From NCBI GenBank assembly GCA_023390705.1, contig JAEWCI010000206.1:1-7596 (forward strand): DNA of 7,596 nt, read 5' to 3'. The translations under genes were made by a program, and so were the position numbers. Source of the stretch: Pseudomonadota bacterium. Lineage in GTDB: Bacteria > Pseudomonadota > Alphaproteobacteria > Acetobacterales > Acetobacteraceae. Below the pieces are notes generated by a model that saw nothing but the letters and a program-made list of their open reading frames with translations, searched no databases and was not told the origin of the DNA. Below are positions 5,984 through 7,596 of this stretch, one piece after another (the first letter of the stretch is position 1; each line of letters starts with the position of its first letter).

Positions 5984-6044
5984 GCCATTGTTTGCCGAGC
6001 AGATTCACGCTCCCGGGCGTTCACGCCCGTCCGCGATCTGCTCT
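5965..6044 (+). repeat. ~80-bp palindromic repeat, copy A (upstream of ubiE)
   Basis: This 80-base stretch matches the reverse complement of 6869-6949 at about 70 of 81 aligned positions (ten mismatches, one gap). Inside it is a two-level hairpin: outer arms GAGCAGAT (5997-6004) and ATCTGCTC (6036-6043), inner arms CGGGCG (6014-6019) and CGCCCG (6024-6029) around TTCA. It ends 33 bases before the ubiE ATG. A poor promoter-like pair, TTCACG (6020-6025) and TATGCT (6044-6049), lies across its right end. The form resembles REP- or MITE-like intergenic repeats, but the family is not recognised. Confidence 0.75.
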
Positions 6045-6077
6045 ATGCTGGGCCGGCAGCAGGACGCAACCAGGGAC

Positions 6078-6815
6078 ATGGCGGACAGCACCGATTTCGG
6101 CTTTCGCAGCGTGGGGCGGGAGGAGAAGGCGCATCTGGTGCGCCAGGTCTTCGAAAGCGTCGCGCCGCGCTACGACGTGATGAACGACCTGATGTCGCTC
6201 GGCCTGCACCGGGTCTGGAAGCGCATCTTCATCGCCACCATCGGCGCCTCGGCGCGGGAGACGCTGCTCGACCTCGCCGGCGGCACCGGGGATATCAGCT
6301 TCGGCGCGCTGGAACGCGGCGCGGGGCGGGTGATCCTCTCGGACATCAACCCGGCCATGCTGGCGGTGGCCCAGGGGCGGGCGCTGGAACGCGGGCTGGC
6401 CGCGGGGCTTTCATTCCTCTGTGCCGATGCCGAACGCCTGCCCCTGCCCGACCGCTGCGTGGAGAAGGTCTCCATCGCCTTCGGCCTGCGCAATTGCACC
6501 GACAAATTGGCGGTGCTGCGGGAGGCGCGGCGCGTGCTGCGGCCGGGCGGGCGGTTCCACTGCCTGGAATTCTCCCGCGTGGAGGTGGCGGCGCTGGCGC
6601 CGGTCTACGATGCCTGGTCCTTCAAGGTGCTGCCGCGGCTGGGCGCCCGGGTGGCCAGGGACGCCGAGAGCTACCAGTACCTGGCCGAGAGCATCCGCAT
6701 GTTCCCGGACCAGCCCGCCCTGGCGGAGATGATGCGCAAGGCCGGCCTGGAGAAGGTGGCATATCGCAGCCTGTCCGGCGGCATCGTCGCCATCCATACG
6801 GGGTGGCGGCTGTAG
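6078..6815 (+). CDS. ubiE: Demethylmenaquinone/2-methoxy-6-polyprenyl-benzoquinol methyltransferase UbiE
   Basis: 245 aa SAM-dependent C-methyltransferase of ubiquinone synthesis (also menaquinone in organisms that make it). Residues 8-48 show the family start, FGFRSV, VRQVFESVAPRYDVMNDLMS and HRVWK; the YDxMNDLMS block is UbiE signature 1. SAM motif I is LLDLAGGTGDISF (63-75). AFGLRNCTD (134-142) and the second signature RVLRPGGRFHCLEFS (152-166) follow, and the SYQYLAESIRMFP segment (198-210) is also characteristic. The protein is complete. ATG 6078 fits the family length; AGGG is only two bases upstream and AGGA 13 bases upstream, so the ribosome site is poor. ATG 6045 in the same frame would add 11 residues but lies at the edge of repeat A. 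In many alphaproteobacteria ubiB follows; here the next gene is a protease on the other strand. A small GCACC/GGTGC hairpin (6822-6837) sits just after the stop. Confidence 0.97.
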   Translation: MADSTDFGFRSVGREEKAHLVRQVFESVAPRYDVMNDLMSLGLHRVWKRIFIATIGASARETLLDLAGGTGDISFGALERGAGRVILSDINPAMLAVAQGRALERGLAAGLSFLCADAERLPLPDRCVEKVSIAFGLRNCTDKLAVLREARRVLRPGGRFHCLEFSRVEVAALAPVYDAWSFKVLPRLGARVARDAESYQYLAESIRMFPDQPALAEMMRKAGLEKVAYRSLSGGIVAIHTGWRL

Positions 6816-6821
6816 CCCTGC

Positions 6822-6837
6822 GCACCACCGGCGGTGC
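6822..6837 (+). terminator. Weak hairpin after ubiE
   Basis: GCACC (6822-6826) and GGTGC (6833-6837) can form a 5-bp stem 7 bases after the ubiE stop, with no T-run. The larger palindrome of repeat copy B further downstream (6870-6916) is an equally plausible transcript end. Confidence 0.2.
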
Positions 6838-6868
6838 CGATCCATCGGGGATGCAGGTCCAGGCGGAC

Positions 6869-6949
6869 AGAGCGGATCTCGGACGGGCGTGAAGGCCCGG
6901 AAGCGTGAATCCGCTCGGCAAATATTGGCCCGCAGCGGATCGCGCGTTC
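6869..6949 (-). repeat. ~80-bp palindromic repeat, copy B (between ubiE and the protease gene)
   Basis: Inverted copy of 5965-6044. It keeps the two-level hairpin: outer arms GAGCGGAT (6870-6877) and ATCCGCTC (6909-6916), inner arms CGGGC (6884-6888) and GCCCG (6895-6899). Relative to copy A one outer pair has changed from A-T to G-C on both sides, so pairing is kept. The two copies frame ubiE. Copy B lies 53 bases after the ubiE stop and 28 bases past the stop of the protease gene on the opposite strand, so its hairpin could end both transcripts. Confidence 0.75.
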
Positions 6950-6977
6950 AGGATGACGTGCAAACCGCCGCGATCCA

Positions 6978-7596
6978 CTACGGGGACGCGGCCCGAGAAG
7001 CCGCCGCCGTGGGCGCCGCGGTCATCACCGCGCGGGCGATCGCCGCCGTGGGAACAGCCCATCCGCCGGAGACGCCGTCCTGTGCCAGGGAGCCGATGCC
7101 GGCCACCACCCAGCTTCCGTTCGGGGCATGCGCCAATAGCGGGCCGCCACTGGCGCCACTCGTCGCCGCGCAGGAATGCCGCATCATGATCCGGCCGGTG
7201 GCGTCGCGGCCATAGCCGACCACGGTGCAGGCGGTGTCGGCCACCATCTGCCGCCCCTGGTCGCTCTGGTAGCCGCCATAGGCCAGCGGCGTTCCCGGCC
7301 GCACATAGCCGGCCGCCAGCGAAAGGGCGAGCGCCGGCTCGCCCAGCGGCGCATCGAGGACCAGCACCGCCCAATCGGCGTCCGCCGGCGCCGTCGGGTC
7401 CGGGCGCGGCCCCGGCGCGACGGCGAAGCCCGGCCCCATCAGGATAGCGGTGACCCGCGCCTGGCCGGCATACCCGTTCGGCGAGGCGGCGAGGAAGAAC
7501 TGCACGAGCCCGGGGGCCACCGGATGTGCCGTGCGTGGGTGGAAGACGCAATGCGCCGCGGTGAGCACGGCACGCGGGGCGACCAGGGCGCCGGTG
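6978..7596 (-). CDS. Trypsin-like serine protease (S1 / V8-like), N-terminus beyond window
   Basis: The frame enters from the right edge (in frame from 7595) and ends at TAG 6980-6978, about 205 residues. It begins TGALVAPRAVLTAAHC, the typical strand before the catalytic histidine of chymotrypsin-fold proteases. The triad is complete: His in TAAHC (codon 7553-7551), Asp in ADWAVLVLD (codon 7376-7374) and Ser in GASGGPLL (codon 7151-7149). The DWAVLVL and SGGPLL context resembles secreted V8-like glutamyl endopeptidases as much as trypsin, so specificity is not assigned. Three further cysteines besides the one next to the histidine are seen or expected in pairs, fitting an exported enzyme, but the signal peptide region is outside the window. 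The C-terminal tail is Ala-rich low complexity. It converges on ubiE, with repeat copy B between them. It has no functional link to the neighbouring housekeeping genes. Confidence 0.88.
   Translation of the reverse strand, partial: TGALVAPRAVLTAAHCVFHPRTAHPVAPGLVQFFLAASPNGYAGQARVTAILMGPGFAVAPGPRPDPTAPADADWAVLVLDAPLGEPALALSLAAGYVRPGTPLAYGGYQSDQGRQMVADTACTVVGYGRDATGRIMMRHSCAATSGASGGPLLAHAPNGSWVVAGIGSLAQDGVSGGWAVPTAAIARAVMTAAPTAAASRAASP

Noticed and set aside
5376..6077. In-frame upstream extension of ubiE by 234 codons
   Set aside because: It runs antisense through mutM and repeat A; UbiE family proteins start near 6078 and the extension has no matching domain.
5965..6949. Transposon with ubiE as cargo between terminal inverted repeats
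   Set aside because: No transposase and no target-site duplication were seen, and the ends are internally palindromic rather than simple terminal repeats; kept only as a repeat pair.
1..7596. CRISPR arrays, tRNA or rRNA genes
   Set aside because: No regularly spaced repeats and no tRNA- or rRNA-like segments were recognised by eye on either strand.

Overview
This is a GC-rich chromosomal window whose proteins look alphaproteobacterial. The block mutM - enoyl-CoA hydratase - rpsT - dnaA with a divergent ubiE is a familiar alphaproteobacterial arrangement. The protein style and GC content suggest Rhodospirillales/Acetobacteraceae, perhaps a Roseomonas relative. That placement is an inference from gene order and motifs; no search was run.

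Layout, left to right. (1) 1-573, minus: 5' part of a soluble PAS-domain signalling protein, cut by the window edge. (2) 642-1769, minus: dnaN, the sliding clamp, with a hairpin over its stop codon. (3) 1770-2062: a GC-rich spacer with a perfect 16-bp palindrome. (4) 2063-3523, minus: dnaA, the replication initiator. (5) 3524-3849: an AT-richer spacer with a good sigma70-type promoter for dnaA and two copies of a direct repeat. (6) 3850-4119, minus: rpsT, ribosomal protein S20, with its own promoter and a leader hairpin. (7) 4248-5024, minus: an enoyl-CoA hydratase. (8) 5060-5905, minus: mutM, formamidopyrimidine-DNA glycosylase, with a rearranged zinc finger. (9) 5906-6077: divergent spacer with a long palindrome and copy A of an ~80-bp repeat. 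(10) 6078-6815, plus: ubiE, the ubiquinone C-methyltransferase. (11) 6816-6977: spacer with copy B of the repeat, inverted relative to A. (12) 6978-7596, minus: a trypsin-like serine protease lacking its N-terminus.

Functionally, dnaA and dnaN control and carry out chromosome replication, mutM repairs oxidised guanine, rpsT belongs to the ribosome and ubiE to quinone synthesis. The hydratase probably shares a transcript with mutM (35-bp gap). The PAS protein and the protease are accessory genes at the two ends. They lie where recF and ubiB are often found in relatives, so both ends may be rearrangement joints.

I found no new multi-gene system. The least ordinary signals are the palindromic ~80-bp repeat that flanks ubiE in inverted orientation, with a paired base change in its stem, and the MutM zinc finger that lacks its last cysteine but has gained another.
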